A stretch of 64,000 nucleotides of DNA, taken from an uncultured Lachnospiraceae bacterium (GTDB lineage Bacteria > Bacillota > Clostridia > Lachnospirales > Lachnospiraceae). The notes under the pieces are model-generated. The model was given only the letters and a program-made list of their open reading frames with translations. It was not told where the DNA came from and ran no database searches. Location of the stretch: positions 62,001 to 126,000 of the forward strand of contig CANQNN010000002.1 of assembly GCA_947625205.1 (NCBI GenBank), written 5' to 3'. Each line of letters begins with the position of its first letter. Position 1 is the first letter of the stretch. Shown here one piece after another: positions 46,432 to 56,313 of the stretch. Made by a program: the position numbers and the translations under genes.

Positions 46432-47487
46432 ATGGAACAGCTCAGAAGATCCGATTTTTATTATGAACTGCCGGAGGAACTGATCGCGCAGGAGCCTCTG
46501 GAGGACCGGTCCGGCTCCAGACTGCTTGTGCTGGATAAGCGGACCGGAGAGGTGCGGCATCAATTTTTTAGGGATATTATTGATTATTTGAGACCGGGCG
46601 ATTGTCTGGTCTTAAATAACACAAAGGTCATTCCCGCGCGGCTTGTGGGAGTCAAAGAGGATACTGGCGCGTCTGTCGAGGTCCTGCTGCTTAAAAGGCG
46701 CGGAGCGGATGTGTGGGAGACGCTGGTTAAGCCTGGAAGGAAGGTGCGGCCCGGCGTCAGGCTTTCTTTCGGCGACGGTTCTTTGAAAGCGGAAGTCATG
46801 GAAGTGGTGGAAGAGGGCAACCGGTTGATCCGGTTTTTCTATAACGGCATATTCGAGGAGGTCCTGGACAGGCTCGGAGAGATGCCGCTTCCTCCTTACA
46901 TAACCCGCAAACTGCAGGATAAGAACCGTTACCAGACCGTTTATGCGAAGTATGAAGGGTCGGCGGCGGCGCCGACGGCGGGACTTCATTTTACGGAAGA
47001 ACTGTTAAGACAGATCGAAGATAAAGGCGTTGCGGTCGCTTATGTGACGCTGCACGTGGGTCTTGGCACTTTCCGCCCGGTCAGGGCTGATAATATACTG
47101 GAGCACCATATGCACTCCGAGTTCTATCAGGTGACGAGGGAGACGGCTGATAAGATAAATGCCGCCAAAGCAGCCGGGCGCCGCATCATCTGTGTAGGGA
47201 CTACCAGCTGTCGCACCGTGGAGAGCGCCGCCGGAGAGGACGGCACGGTGAAGGCCGGCAGCGGCGATACGGATATTTTCATTTATCCGGGGTACACGTT
47301 CAAGGCGACGGACTGCCTGATCACCAATTTTCATCTGCCGGAATCCACGCTGATGATGCTGGTATCGGCGCTTGCGGGGAGAGAGCATATCATGGACGCC
47401 TACGCGGTGGCGGTAAAGGAGCGGTATCGTTTCTTCAGCTTCGGGGATGCGATGTTCATCACGGATGATCCGGAACGGTCTGCATAA
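46432..47487 (+). CDS. queA: tRNA preQ1(34) S-adenosylmethionine ribosyltransferase-isomerase
   Basis: The 351-residue QueA transfers and isomerises the ribosyl group of SAM to make epoxyqueuosine in tRNA. The motifs [42 protein letters not shown] and [25 protein letters not shown] are present. The C-terminal [27 protein letters not shown] block completes it. The start ATG 46432 is 14 bp after the aminopeptidase stop, suggesting one transcript. No other queuosine gene is in view. Confidence 0.96.
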   Translation: MEQLRRSDFYYELPEELIAQEPLEDRSGSRLLVLDKRTGEVRHQFFRDIIDYLRPGDCLVLNNTKVIPARLVGVKEDTGASVEVLLLKRRGADVWETLVKPGRKVRPGVRLSFGDGSLKAEVMEVVEEGNRLIRFFYNGIFEEVLDRLGEMPLPPYITRKLQDKNRYQTVYAKYEGSAAAPTAGLHFTEELLRQIEDKGVAVAYVTLHVGLGTFRPVRADNILEHHMHSEFYQVTRETADKINAAKAAGRRIICVGTTSCRTVESAAGEDGTVKAGSGDTDIFIYPGYTFKATDCLITNFHLPESTLMMLVSALAGREHIMDAYAVAVKERYRFFSFGDAMFITDDPERSA

Positions 47488-47600
47488 TATTTTTATATTG
47501 CTATTGTGAGGTGTGTTAGGTTAAAATAGTACCAGATTTTTAATTACTAAACCGGCAGCTGCCGGGGTGTTATCTGCGAAGGACAAAAGGGGTATTGAAC

Positions 47601-47942
47601 ATGGAAGAGAGAAGAAAGAACAGGCGTATTGAACTGGGGGCAAAGCTGTTGATCAAGCGAATGGATTATAATACCGAGCCGGAAGAGGTCAATATCGAAG
47701 TGACGGACGTATCTAAGACCGGCGTGGGATTTATATGTCCCGTACCGCTTGAAACTGGCGCTGTGTACGAGTCCTTCCTGACGATCTGGACCAAAGAGGT
47801 CCTGCATGCGTTTCTGGAGATCGTGCGCGTGGACAAAAAAGAAGAAGGAAGATACGAATACGGCGCTATTTTTATAGGCATGACCGAGCAGGATGCTAGC
47901 AGGATAGCGGCTTATGACACAATAGACAATATGTCTGAATAG
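47601..47942 (+). CDS. PilZ domain protein, predicted cyclic di-GMP receptor
   Basis: The protein has 113 residues from ATG 47601; a TTG at 47595 is an alternative. A single PilZ domain carries both c-di-GMP signatures: the arginine motif RRKNRR near the N-terminus and the later DVSKTGVGF (D/N-x-S-x-x-G). The rest is beta-barrel-like, with IVRVDKKEEGRYEYGAIF. It binds the second messenger made by enzymes such as the PAS-GGDEF protein at 36223. The output partner is not encoded next to it. The following VanZ-like gene is 12 bp downstream. Confidence 0.82.
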   Translation: MEERRKNRRIELGAKLLIKRMDYNTEPEEVNIEVTDVSKTGVGFICPVPLETGAVYESFLTIWTKEVLHAFLEIVRVDKKEEGRYEYGAIFIGMTEQDASRIAAYDTIDNMSE

Positions 47943-47954
47943 AGGCTTTTTCAT

Positions 47955-48440
47955 ATGAAATATACAAAGCTGTGGCTGAAATTTATTGTGATCACTGCAT
48001 CGGTGGCGGCGCTGGCGCTGCTGTTGTGCGTCGTGGTGTTTGTATCGTTCCAGACCGGCGCGGAGTCGGTGGGAGTGACGATGAGAGCGGCAGAACATAT
48101 CGCGGTGAGGGTTTTTAAGGATCCTTCACAGGACCAGATAAAAACGGTTAGTCTGATGATCCGGTACGGCGCGCACCTGGCGCTGTTTTTTGTGGTGGGC
48201 ATGGTCACGGCTTTTGTGAGTATGGTGGTGTTCAGCCGTTATTTCCGCATTGTCGGGATCGTGATGTCCGGCGCGGTGTGTTACATGCTGGCTTATTATA
48301 CGGAATATTTTAAGCAGTATATTGAGGGAAGACACTTCCAGATGTCCGATGTGTCGCTTAACTGGTACGGCAGCGCAGCGGGGATCATCTGTATGGTGGT
48401 TTCCTATTTCCTGAACAGGCTTTTGGTCAAATTATCTTAA
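47955..48440 (+). CDS. VanZ-like membrane protein
   Basis: This 161-residue protein has four hydrophobic segments (residues about 8-30, 72-92, 96-116 and 138-157). The polar loop contains KTVSLMIRYGAHLALFFVVGM and YTEYFKQYIEGRHFQMSDV, as in VanZ-family proteins, where an Glu/Gln-Arg-Asp pattern lies near the third helix. VanZ confers low teicoplanin resistance in enterococci, but most relatives are uncharacterised. It is probably co-transcribed with the PilZ gene. Convergent with aroA; no terminator seen in the short gap. Confidence 0.78.
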   Translation: MKYTKLWLKFIVITASVAALALLLCVVVFVSFQTGAESVGVTMRAAEHIAVRVFKDPSQDQIKTVSLMIRYGAHLALFFVVGMVTAFVSMVVFSRYFRIVGIVMSGAVCYMLAYYTEYFKQYIEGRHFQMSDVSLNWYGSAAGIICMVVSYFLNRLLVKLS

Positions 48441-48452
48441 TAACCTTGGAGC

Positions 48453-49727
48453 TTAATTTGTAAGGCGGCGCAATTCGTCATAGAAGCCGGGATAGCTGAC
48501 CGAGACAATGTCATCATCCGCAATTGCGGTGGAGCCGTCCGCCACCAGAGCGGCGATCGCAAAACTCATGGCGATCCTGTGATCCATATGAGGGTCGATC
48601 TTAATGCCGTGCAACGGTCTGCCGCCGTTGATGATCATACCGTCTTTGGTGCCTGTGATATCACAGCCCATAGCTTTTAAATAATCTACCATAATATCGA
48701 TTCTGTTTGATTCTTTTGCCCTTAATTCTTCGGCGTTTCTCACAATTGTTGTTCCCTCGGCGCAGGCGGCCATAACGTTGATGACAGGAAGCTCGTCTAT
48801 CAGCGTTGGAATGATGTCCCCTTCGATCACAGTGCCGTGAAGCGCACTGTGCTTTATTAAAAGGTCGGCAGTGGGTTCGCCGTCATGGCGGACATTCAGG
48901 TAAGTGATATTGCCGCCCATTGCCTTTGCAACCTTCAGAATACCGTCTCTGGTGGGGTTGATGCCTACGTTGTGTATCAACACTTCTGCGCCGGGGATAA
49001 GAAGCCCTGCCGCGATAAAGAACGCCGCAGAAGAAATGTCGCCGGGGACATTGACTTTCTGACCCTTAAGGACGGGGTCCGGTTCTATGGCGGCGGTCGT
49101 GCCTTCCGTGTTCACGGATGCGCCGAAGTACTTTAACATGATCTCGGAATGATTGCGGCTGATGGCAGGCTCGGTCACTCTCGTTATACCGTCTGCGTAC
49201 AGACCCGCGAGTAAGATAGCGGATTTGACCTGCGCCGACGCGATCCCGGAGTGATAGTGTATGCCGTGCAGCGGTGCGCCTGTAATACGAAGAGGCGCGC
49301 AGTCGTTTCCGTTTATGCTTGTGATACCGGCGCCCATCATGGACAGAGGTTCTATGATGCGGCGCATGGGACGCCTCTGAATGGAACTGTCACCGGTTAA
49401 GACCGTCTCAAAAGGCTGCGCGGCCAGGATGCCTGATATAAGACGGGTGGTGGTGCCGCTGTTGCCTGTGTCCAGGACGCCGGACGGGGCGCTTAATCCG
49501 TGAAGTCCCCGGCCGTGTATCAGTATGCGGTCCGGCGTGTTGTCTATCTCGATCCCCAGTTTCCGAAAACAGTCGATGGTAGAGAGGCAGTCTGCCCCCT
49601 GCAGGAAATTCGTTATTTCCGTAGTGCCCTCGGAGAGCGCTCCGAGCATGACGGCTCTGTGCGATATGGATTTGTCTCCGGGAACGGTTATTTCGCCTTT
49701 ACAGCGTGTTGCTCTGCTGATGATCAT
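48453..49727 (-). CDS. aroA: 3-phosphoshikimate 1-carboxyvinyltransferase (EPSP synthase)
   Basis: The 424-residue protein of the shikimate pathway has the EPSP synthase motifs. They are GDKSISHRAVMLGALSEGTT, the LDTGNSGTTTRLISG loop, QVKSAILLAGL and AKESNRIDIM. The last block is DHRIAMSFAIAAL. It joins PEP to shikimate 3-phosphate. It lies 33 bp downstream of tyrA on the minus strand, and the pair likely form an aromatic amino acid operon. Length is normal. Confidence 0.96.
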   Translation of the reverse strand: MIISRATRCKGEITVPGDKSISHRAVMLGALSEGTTEITNFLQGADCLSTIDCFRKLGIEIDNTPDRILIHGRGLHGLSAPSGVLDTGNSGTTTRLISGILAAQPFETVLTGDSSIQRRPMRRIIEPLSMMGAGITSINGNDCAPLRITGAPLHGIHYHSGIASAQVKSAILLAGLYADGITRVTEPAISRNHSEIMLKYFGASVNTEGTTAAIEPDPVLKGQKVNVPGDISSAAFFIAAGLLIPGAEVLIHNVGINPTRDGILKVAKAMGGNITYLNVRHDGEPTADLLIKHSALHGTVIEGDIIPTLIDELPVINVMAACAEGTTIVRNAEELRAKESNRIDIMVDYLKAMGCDITGTKDGMIINGGRPLHGIKIDPHMDHRIAMSFAIAALVADGSTAIADDDIVSVSYPGFYDELRRLTN

Positions 49728-49760
49728 AGTCTGCCTCTTTTCTGTTGATGATTTTGTCTT

Positions 49761-50858
49761 TTATCTGGTATGAAGTTTGTAACCGTGCTCTGTCATAACT
49801 TTTATTGCCTGTTCGATCGCGTCCTTGTCATAAAATTCGATCCTGAGCGCACCTTCGGCAAATTCGCGGTTGTGATTGATGCCGATATTCTTGATGCTTA
49901 CATCATGGGCGGCAAGGAGCGAAGCGATAGCGGCGATAGAACCGGGTTTATCGTTGATGTCCACGGTAAATACATATTCCGCCTTGATCGGACCGCTGGA
50001 GACATCCGTGAAGGATTCCCTGTAGTTTCTGGCCGTCTCAAAAAAGTCGTACAGCTCGTCTTCTGAACGGTTATCGAGACGGGCGCAGACATCCGTGAGA
50101 GTCCGGATGTAGTCTTTGAGAAGACGGGAGATATTGTCTGGGTTGGACAGGCATATCTGCTGCCACATTTCCGGCGATGACGACGCGATCCTCGTAATGT
50201 CCTTGAATCCTCCCGCCGCGATCATTTTCATAATACCGTCGCTTGAATCGGCGCTGCGCACCAGATTGACCAGGGACGCTGCGATCACATGGGGAACATG
50301 GGAGATCGCTGCAGTGACATAGTCGTGTTCTTCATAGCTTAATATGAGGGGGATCGCGCCGAACGATTTTACCAGATCGCAGTACCGGGTCAGCTTTTCC
50401 TGCGGTACGCTGTCCGACGGCGTCAATATATAATATGCATTTTCCAGGAGCGCCGCATTGGAGCTGGCATATCCGAAACGTTCCGAACCTGTCATGGGAT
50501 GTCCGCCGATAAAAAGGCCGGATAAGCCGAGAGATTCTGCCTGCCTGTGAATGCCGGTCTTGACGCTTCCCACATCCGTCAGGATGGTATGCGGCGACAG
50601 ATATTCTTTCAGAATGAGCAGGTTGTCGTTATTCAGTGATACGGGAGCGCATAAAAATATATAATCACAGGCATGGAACGCCCTGTCAATGGCGGGGCGC
50701 ATATCGTTTACAATATGTTCATCGTACGCAAGCTTAAGTGAAGATGCGTTGGTATCGTATGCAATGATGTGTGCGTCCGGAACGGTGGTGCGAACTGCCT
50801 TCGCAATGGAACCCCCGATCAGCCCGAGCCCGATAAATCCGCAGGTCAGAGTATTCAT
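49761..50858 (-). CDS. tyrA: Prephenate dehydrogenase with C-terminal ACT domain
   Basis: The protein has 365 residues from ATG 50858, which has AAAGG upstream; a start further out at 50933 would add 25 unrelated residues. The N-terminal NAD-binding fold has CGFIGLGLIGGSIA. The catalytic histidine region is GGHPMTGSERFGY, and HVPHVIAASL lies in the helical dimerisation domain. The final 75 residues are an ACT domain (VFTVDINDKPGSIAAIASLL), which commonly binds tyrosine for feedback control. It makes 4-hydroxyphenylpyruvate for tyrosine. It is the first gene of the tyrA-aroA pair. Confidence 0.93.
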   Translation of the reverse strand: MNTLTCGFIGLGLIGGSIAKAVRTTVPDAHIIAYDTNASSLKLAYDEHIVNDMRPAIDRAFHACDYIFLCAPVSLNNDNLLILKEYLSPHTILTDVGSVKTGIHRQAESLGLSGLFIGGHPMTGSERFGYASSNAALLENAYYILTPSDSVPQEKLTRYCDLVKSFGAIPLILSYEEHDYVTAAISHVPHVIAASLVNLVRSADSSDGIMKMIAAGGFKDITRIASSSPEMWQQICLSNPDNISRLLKDYIRTLTDVCARLDNRSEDELYDFFETARNYRESFTDVSSGPIKAEYVFTVDINDKPGSIAAIASLLAAHDVSIKNIGINHNREFAEGALRIEFYDKDAIEQAIKVMTEHGYKLHTR

Positions 50859-50995
50859 GATAAGACGCCTTTCTGATAAAAAGAATATATTTATATTTCT
50901 ATACAGTATATCATTATAAAGATTTTGCCACAAGAGAGAAAGTGACGTGTAATTTCAGCATAAGAAGAATAATTATACAATTCGCATAAAAGATA

Positions 50996-51024
50996 TTGAA
51001 ACCGCGGCAAAAATTTAGTAAAAT
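50996..51024 (+). promoter_or_regulatory. Promoter of the EF-G paralogue gene
   Basis: TTGAAA (50996-51001), 17 bp and TAAAAT (51019-51024). The leader of about 80 nt ends in GGAGG before ATG 51111. Confidence 0.6.
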
Positions 51025-51110
51025 ATACTTATGATTTGTGCTTGGGAATATAAAAAACGGAACAAATTGCCCAATCATGAGTGAATAACAGGACTGGAGG
51101 ATTGCGTGAA

Positions 51111-53204
51111 ATGAACATTTACACAACTGATAAGATTCGAAATGTGGTTTTGCTGGGACACGGCGGAAGCGGTAAGACCAGTCTGGTGGAGGCAATGGCT
51201 TATCTGTCCGGCATTACCTCCAGAATGGGTAAAGTAGATGACGGCAATACGGTAAGCGATTTTGGCAAAGAGGAACAGAAGCGCCATATTTCCATTGCCA
51301 CATCTGTTGTTCCAATCGAATGGGAGGGCGTGAAGATCAATCTGCTGGATACTCCCGGTTTCTTTGATTTCGTGGGAGAAGTCGAGGAAGCCGCGAGCGC
51401 TGCGGACGCGGCGATCATTGTTGTGTCCGGTAAGGCGGGCGTCGAGGTGGGAACCGAGAAAGCGTGGGAAATATGTGATAAGTATAAGCTGCCGCGCTTC
51501 GTGTTCGTCACGGACATGGATATCGACAATGCGTCTTTCCGCCAGGTGGTGGAAGATATGTCCGCAAAGTACGGCAAGAAGATGGCCCCGATCCATCTTC
51601 CGATCCGTGAAAATGAGAAGTTTGTGGGATATATCAATGTTATAACCGAGCAGGCATACCGCTGGGAGGGCAAGGAAGTTACAGAGTGCGAAATGCCGGA
51701 TTACAGCAGGGAAAATCTGCAGCTGTACCGCGATACGCTGATGGAGACTGTAGCCGAGACGAGCGAAGAGTTCATGGAGAGGTATTTTAACGGCGACAGC
51801 TTCTCAGAGGCGGAGATCAGGGCATCGCTTCGAAACAATGTTCTGGACGGGAGCATTGTTCCGATGTCTATGGGCTCCAATATACTGTGCCAAGGTATCT
51901 ATACACTGCTGGACGATATCGTAAAATACATGCCGAGTCCGGAAAATCGCGAACTTGCCGGCATTGACTTAAAGAGCAACGAGATATTTCAGGCCAACTA
52001 TGATTTCGCCAAGCCGAAATCGGCGTATATTTTCAAGACCATCGTCGATCCCTTCATAGGTAAGTATTCTCTGATCAAAGTGTGCTCGGGCGTGTTTAAG
52101 TGTGACGACACGATCTATAACGATGAAAAAGAAGTCGAGGAGAAGATCAGCAAGCTCTATGTATTACAGGGGAATAAGCCTCTTGAAGTAAAGGAGCTTC
52201 ATGCGGGGGACATAGGGGCGATCGCCAAGCTGACGGCGGCAAGAACCGGCAATACGCTGTCCACCAAGGCGCGGATCATCCGTTATGGAAAGGCGGAAAT
52301 ATCAACGCCCTATACGTGTAAGAGATACCGTGCCAAAAATAAGGGGGACGTAGATAAGGTAGCGCAGGCATTGCAGAAGATGAAGCATGAGGACCAGACG
52401 CTGTGGATCGTCAATGATGCGGAGAATAAGCAGACATTATTGTACGGCATGGGCGATCTTCATCTGGATGTGGTTGCAAGCAGACTTCTCAATGAATATA
52501 AAGCGGAGATCGAGCTTACCGATCCGAAGATCGCATACAGAGAGACGATCCGCAAGAAATCTGATGTGGAATATAAATACAAGAAACAGTCCGGCGGACA
52601 TGGCCAGTACGGACATGTCAAGATGCGTTTCGAGTCTTCCGGGAATCTGGAAGAGCCCTATGTATTTGAACAGGAAGTAGTGGGCGGCGCGGTGCCGAAG
52701 AACTATTTCCCGGCTGTCGAGAAGGGACTTCAGGAATCCGTGGTGAGCGGTCCGCTTGCGGCGTACCCTGTGGTCGGCGTCAAAGCGATCCTGTACGATG
52801 GCTCTTATCATCCGGTCGATTCTTCCGAGATGGCGTTCAAGATGGCGACTATTCAGGCGTTTAAGAAAGGATTTATGGAGGCGGGGCCGGTGCTTCTTGA
52901 GCCCATAGCCAATCTGCAGGTGACAGTGCCCGATTCCTATACGGGAGACATTATGGGCGATCTGAATAAGAGGCGGGGAAGAGTGCTTGGCATGAATCCG
53001 GCGGGCGACGGTAAGACCGTTGTCGAGGCAGATATTCCGATGGCGGGCCTGAATGGATATTGTACCGATCTGCGCTCCATGACAGGCGGTCGCGGTACGT
53101 ATAAGTATGAGTTTGCAAGATATGAGCAGGCTCCCGGAGATGTTCAGGATAAAGAAGTGGCGGCCAGAGCGGGCAAAGTTGCCGAGGCCGGAGGTGAGGC
53201 ATAA
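51111..53204 (+). CDS. Elongation factor G-like GTPase (EF-G paralogue)
   Basis: This protein has 697 residues from ATG 51111, after GGAGG. It shows all five EF-G domains. G1 is GHGGSGKTS (residues 16-24) and G3 is DTPG (80-83). Domain IV starts near AYRETIRKKS and domain V near PVLLEPIANLQVTVP. Two GTPase motifs are atypical: G4 is TDMD (134-137) instead of NKxD, and the switch I end is KRHISI instead of ERGITI. It therefore belongs to the EF-G-like/FusA2 group, not the housekeeping EF-G. Its role in translation is unknown. Confidence 0.85.
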   Translation: MNIYTTDKIRNVVLLGHGGSGKTSLVEAMAYLSGITSRMGKVDDGNTVSDFGKEEQKRHISIATSVVPIEWEGVKINLLDTPGFFDFVGEVEEAASAADAAIIVVSGKAGVEVGTEKAWEICDKYKLPRFVFVTDMDIDNASFRQVVEDMSAKYGKKMAPIHLPIRENEKFVGYINVITEQAYRWEGKEVTECEMPDYSRENLQLYRDTLMETVAETSEEFMERYFNGDSFSEAEIRASLRNNVLDGSIVPMSMGSNILCQGIYTLLDDIVKYMPSPENRELAGIDLKSNEIFQANYDFAKPKSAYIFKTIVDPFIGKYSLIKVCSGVFKCDDTIYNDEKEVEEKISKLYVLQGNKPLEVKELHAGDIGAIAKLTAARTGNTLSTKARIIRYGKAEISTPYTCKRYRAKNKGDVDKVAQALQKMKHEDQTLWIVNDAENKQTLLYGMGDLHLDVVASRLLNEYKAEIELTDPKIAYRETIRKKSDVEYKYKKQSGGHGQYGHVKMRFESSGNLEEPYVFEQEVVGGAVPKNYFPAVEKGLQESVVSGPLAAYPVVGVKAILYDGSYHPVDSSEMAFKMATIQAFKKGFMEAGPVLLEPIANLQVTVPDSYTGDIMGDLNKRRGRVLGMNPAGDGKTVVEADIPMAGLNGYCTDLRSMTGGRGTYKYEFARYEQAPGDVQDKEVAARAGKVAEAGGEA

Positions 53205-53322
53205 CGCCGGTACAGTTAAGCTGGCAGGCATAGCGCCGGCGCGATATGCATCGCAGGGCAGATGGGGAATGCCTTGCGGAATGCTATTATCGTCTGTAGC
53301 GATAGAGAAGGTTTCATATAGG

Positions 53323-53349
53323 GACAGGGCATGGAGATCATGCCCTGTC
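53323..53349 (+). terminator. Possible terminator after the EF-G-like gene
   Basis: The perfect 11-bp stem GACAGGGCATG / CATGCCCTGTC has a 5-nt loop. The T run after it is weak (TCTGTGTTT), so efficiency is uncertain. The rest of the 304-bp gap to leuS (53205-53508) holds only this hairpin, the leuS promoter, a small leader hairpin (GAAGCG-TTGG-CGCTTC, 53476-53491) and the first copy of a direct repeat. No T-box was found. Confidence 0.55.
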
Positions 53350-53423
53350 TCTGTGTTTGGCGATGCTTACTTCGCACAGGACAAAATGACAGCCGAAGCC
53401 CGGCGGCGGTTGTAAGTTAGAGG

Positions 53424-53452
53424 TTGACAAATCGGCTTTATGTCACGATAAT
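53424..53452 (+). promoter_or_regulatory. Promoter of leuS
   Basis: TTGACA (53424-53429), 17 bp and GATAAT (53447-53452), a near-consensus promoter. The leader is about 50 nt with a 6-bp hairpin. Confidence 0.75.
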
Positions 53453-53497
53453 GATACTAGTTGTTTAATGAATAAGAAGCGTTGGCGCTTCGGAATG

Positions 53498-53555
53498 GTG
53501 GAAACAAAATGGCAGAAGTATACAATCACAGAGAAGTGGAAACAAAATGGCAGAA
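53498..53555 (+). repeat. 20-bp direct repeat across the leuS start
   Basis: GTGGAAACAAAATGGCAGAA occurs at 53498-53517, containing the leuS start ATG, and again at 53536-53555 inside codons 10-16. The offset is 38 bp, so the second ATG is out of frame with the gene. Confidence 0.85.
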
Positions 53556-56037
53556 AATCTGGGATGATGAAAAGGCGTTTAAGACTTCGGACGATTATTC
53601 CAAGCCGAAATACTACGCGCTGGTGGAATTCCCTTATCCGTCAGGACAGGGGCTTCACGTAGGGCATCCGAGACCGTACACTGCGCTTGATATTGTTGCG
53701 AGAAAGAGGAGAATGCAGGGCTATAACGTGCTGTATCCGATGGGGTGGGACGCCTTCGGGCTTCCGACGGAGAATTATGCGATCCAGAATCACATACATC
53801 CCAGGATCGTAACGCGCAATAACGTGGCGCGTTTTAAGAGTCAGCTTCATTCGCTGGGATATTCTTTCGACTGGGACAGAGAGATCAATACCACAGATCC
53901 CGGATATTATAAATGGACGCAGTGGATATTTTTAAAACTGTTTAAAGCGGGGCTTGCGTATAAGTCTGAAATGCCTATCAACTGGTGTACGTCCTGTAAG
54001 GTGGGGCTTGCCAATGAAGAAGTGGTAAACGGCGTCTGCGAGCGCTGCGGTTCCGAGGTGGTCCGCAAGGTCAAGAGCCAGTGGATGCTCAAGATCACAG
54101 AATATGCGGATAAGCTGATCGAAGGACTTGACACCGTGGATTATGTGGAGAGGGTCAAGGTCTCCCAGAAGAACTGGATCGGTAAATCCACTGGCGCTGA
54201 GGTTGATTTTGCCATTAAAGGAAAAGAAGATAAGATGCGCATCTATACGACCCGGTGCGATACGCTTTTTGGCGTGACCTATATGGTCATGTCTCCGGAG
54301 CATCCTTTACTGGATAAGTATAAAGATGAGATCGGGAACTGGAACGAGGTCGAGGCATATCGCGAGCAAGCGGCAAGAAAATCCGATTTTGAACGGGCCG
54401 AGCTGGCGAAGGATAAGACCGGCGTAAAGATCGACGGGCTGACGGCGATTAATCCGGTGAACGATGTGGAGATACCGATTTTTGTATCGGATTATGTGCT
54501 TATGAGTTACGGCACAGGCGCTATTATGGCGGTGCCGGCGCATGATGAGAGAGACTGGGATTTCGCCAAGAAGTTCGGTCTGCCGATCATAGAAGTAGTG
54601 GCGGGCGGTAAGAACGTACAGGAAGAAGTGTATACGGATGTGGCAACCGGAACCATCGTCAATTCCGGTTTTCTGAACGGACTGAGCGTGGAAGAAGCGA
54701 AAGCGAAGATGATCGCTTATCTGGAGGAAAAGGGCATTGGATGTGCCAAGACTAACTTTAAGTTAAGAGACTGGGTGTTCTCCAGACAGCGTTATTGGGG
54801 TGAGCCGATCCCGATCGTCCATTGTGATAAATGCGGTTACGTGCCGCTCGATGAGAGCGAGCTGCCTCTGGAGCTTCCCGAAGTTGACAGCTATATGCCT
54901 ACTGATAACGGAGAGTCGCCGTTAGCGCTCATGACAGACTGGGTCAACACTACATGCCCGTGCTGCGGCGGTCCGGCGAAGCGTGAAACGGATACGATGC
55001 CCCAGTGGGCGGGTTCGTCATGGTATTTCCTCAGATATACCGATCCAAATAATACAAAGGAACTGGCCAGCAAGGAAGCGCTTGCATACTGGATGCCGGT
55101 AGACTGGTATAACGGTGGTATGGAGCATACCACGCTGCATCTTCTGTATTCCAGATTCTGGCATAAGTTTTTGTATGACCAGAAGGCGGTGCCCTGTCCG
55201 GAACCTTACGCCAAGAGAACGTCCCACGGCATGATCCTTGGCTTAAATCCGCATAATTTTGCGAATCTTTCCGCTAAAGAGCAGGAAAAGCTGGTTGCGG
55301 AGTACGGCAGCGAGAAGGCGGCGAGAGAGGCTCTCAAGGAAAAATACGGAGAGATGGCGGAACATCCGGTAGTCAAGATGTCCAAATCTCTGGGAAATGT
55401 GGTAAATCCCGACGATATTGTGACCGAGTACGGCGCGGATACGCTCAGAACCTATGAAATGTTTATCGGCGCCTTTGAGATGAGCGCCGGGTGGAGCGAG
55501 GAAGGCGTTAAAGGCTGCCGCCGGTTCCTCGACAGAGTATGGAAGCTTCAGGATATTATGACGGACGAAGAAGGATATTCCGCTGATCTTGAGACAAAGA
55601 TGCACCAGACGATCAAGAAAGTGAGCAGTGACTTTGAAAACCTTAAATATAACACGGCGATTGCGGCAATGATGGCGCTTATCAATGAGTTTTACAAGAA
55701 AAACGCTGTGACAAAAGGCGAGTTTAAGACGCTTCTTACGCTGCTGAACCCGGTGGCGCCCCATATTACGGAAGAACTGTGGCAGACGATAGGATGCGGG
55801 GGCAGACTCTACCAGACCACGTGGCCGGAGTATGATGAGGCTAAGACGGTGGAGCATACCGTGGAGATCGCCGTACAGATCAACGGAAAGACCAGGGCTG
55901 TCCTTGCGATCGGGAAGGATGACCCGAAGGATGAAGTGATCGCCAGAGCGAAAGAGACGATAGCGGATAAGCTTACAGGGACGATCGTAAAGGAAATCTA
56001 TGTTCCGGGAAGGATCGTCAATATCGTGCAGAAATAA
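53509..56037 (+). CDS. leuS: Leucyl-tRNA synthetase
   Basis: The protein has 842 residues from ATG 53509, slightly longer than the usual 800-830. The HIGH-type motif is [11 protein letters not shown] and the KMSKS motif is [11 protein letters not shown]. The editing domain (about 220-410) includes [13 protein letters not shown], and the zinc-like knot is [21 protein letters not shown]. The C-terminal anticodon-binding region ends in VHIVEI-like [15 protein letters not shown]. Nine codons upstream, an alternative start would lie within the promoter leader. A direct repeat of the start region lies inside the 5' coding sequence. Confidence 0.96.
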   Translation: MAEVYNHREVETKWQKIWDDEKAFKTSDDYSKPKYYALVEFPYPSGQGLHVGHPRPYTALDIVARKRRMQGYNVLYPMGWDAFGLPTENYAIQNHIHPRIVTRNNVARFKSQLHSLGYSFDWDREINTTDPGYYKWTQWIFLKLFKAGLAYKSEMPINWCTSCKVGLANEEVVNGVCERCGSEVVRKVKSQWMLKITEYADKLIEGLDTVDYVERVKVSQKNWIGKSTGAEVDFAIKGKEDKMRIYTTRCDTLFGVTYMVMSPEHPLLDKYKDEIGNWNEVEAYREQAARKSDFERAELAKDKTGVKIDGLTAINPVNDVEIPIFVSDYVLMSYGTGAIMAVPAHDERDWDFAKKFGLPIIEVVAGGKNVQEEVYTDVATGTIVNSGFLNGLSVEEAKAKMIAYLEEKGIGCAKTNFKLRDWVFSRQRYWGEPIPIVHCDKCGYVPLDESELPLELPEVDSYMPTDNGESPLALMTDWVNTTCPCCGGPAKRETDTMPQWAGSSWYFLRYTDPNNTKELASKEALAYWMPVDWYNGGMEHTTLHLLYSRFWHKFLYDQKAVPCPEPYAKRTSHGMILGLNPHNFANLSAKEQEKLVAEYGSEKAAREALKEKYGEMAEHPVVKMSKSLGNVVNPDDIVTEYGADTLRTYEMFIGAFEMSAGWSEEGVKGCRRFLDRVWKLQDIMTDEEGYSADLETKMHQTIKKVSSDFENLKYNTAIAAMMALINEFYKKNAVTKGEFKTLLTLLNPVAPHITEELWQTIGCGGRLYQTTWPEYDEAKTVEHTVEIAVQINGKTRAVLAIGKDDPKDEVIARAKETIADKLTGTIVKEIYVPGRIVNIVQK

Positions 56038-56046
56038 TCTGCATGG

Positions 56047-56313
56047 CTATTTCAGCTCCGGCTTTATCAGTTTATCGATCTTATCAAGCTCCTCCGGCGA
56101 GGAATATTTTCGTATTGCTGCGGTGATCGTACTGATCTCCTCCCGGCTGAAAGATATATGGCTGTCCCGGCTCCTTTTGGCGGCAGCCATAAAGAAAGGC
56201 AGCATCTGTTCCTTTGTGAGCGACCGGCTTTCATAGACGAGCGACTGCAGAAAGTCCAATTTCGCTTTGTCGATATGTGCAACGGAAGGGTCTTCCATCC
56301 AGTTTCCTGTCAT
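56047..56313 (-). CDS. Small helical protein, unknown function
   Basis: This 88-residue protein is rich in Ser, Lys and Glu and predicted to be all helical. It includes the segment AIRKYSSPEELDKIDKLI, which is echoed in the neighbouring protein. It starts at an ATG overlapping the stop of the upstream gene (ATGA, 56310-56313), so the pair is translationally coupled. No known domain is recognised. It is convergent with leuS, leaving only 9 bp between the stop codons. Confidence 0.6.
   Translation of the reverse strand: MTGNWMEDPSVAHIDKAKLDFLQSLVYESRSLTKEQMLPFFMAAAKRSRDSHISFSREEISTITAAIRKYSSPEELDKIDKLIKPELK

Noticed and set aside
53205-53508. Possible leucine T-box before leuS
   Set aside because: No T-box motif AGGGTGGNACCGCG or matching stem I was found; the promoter lies just 57 bp before the start.
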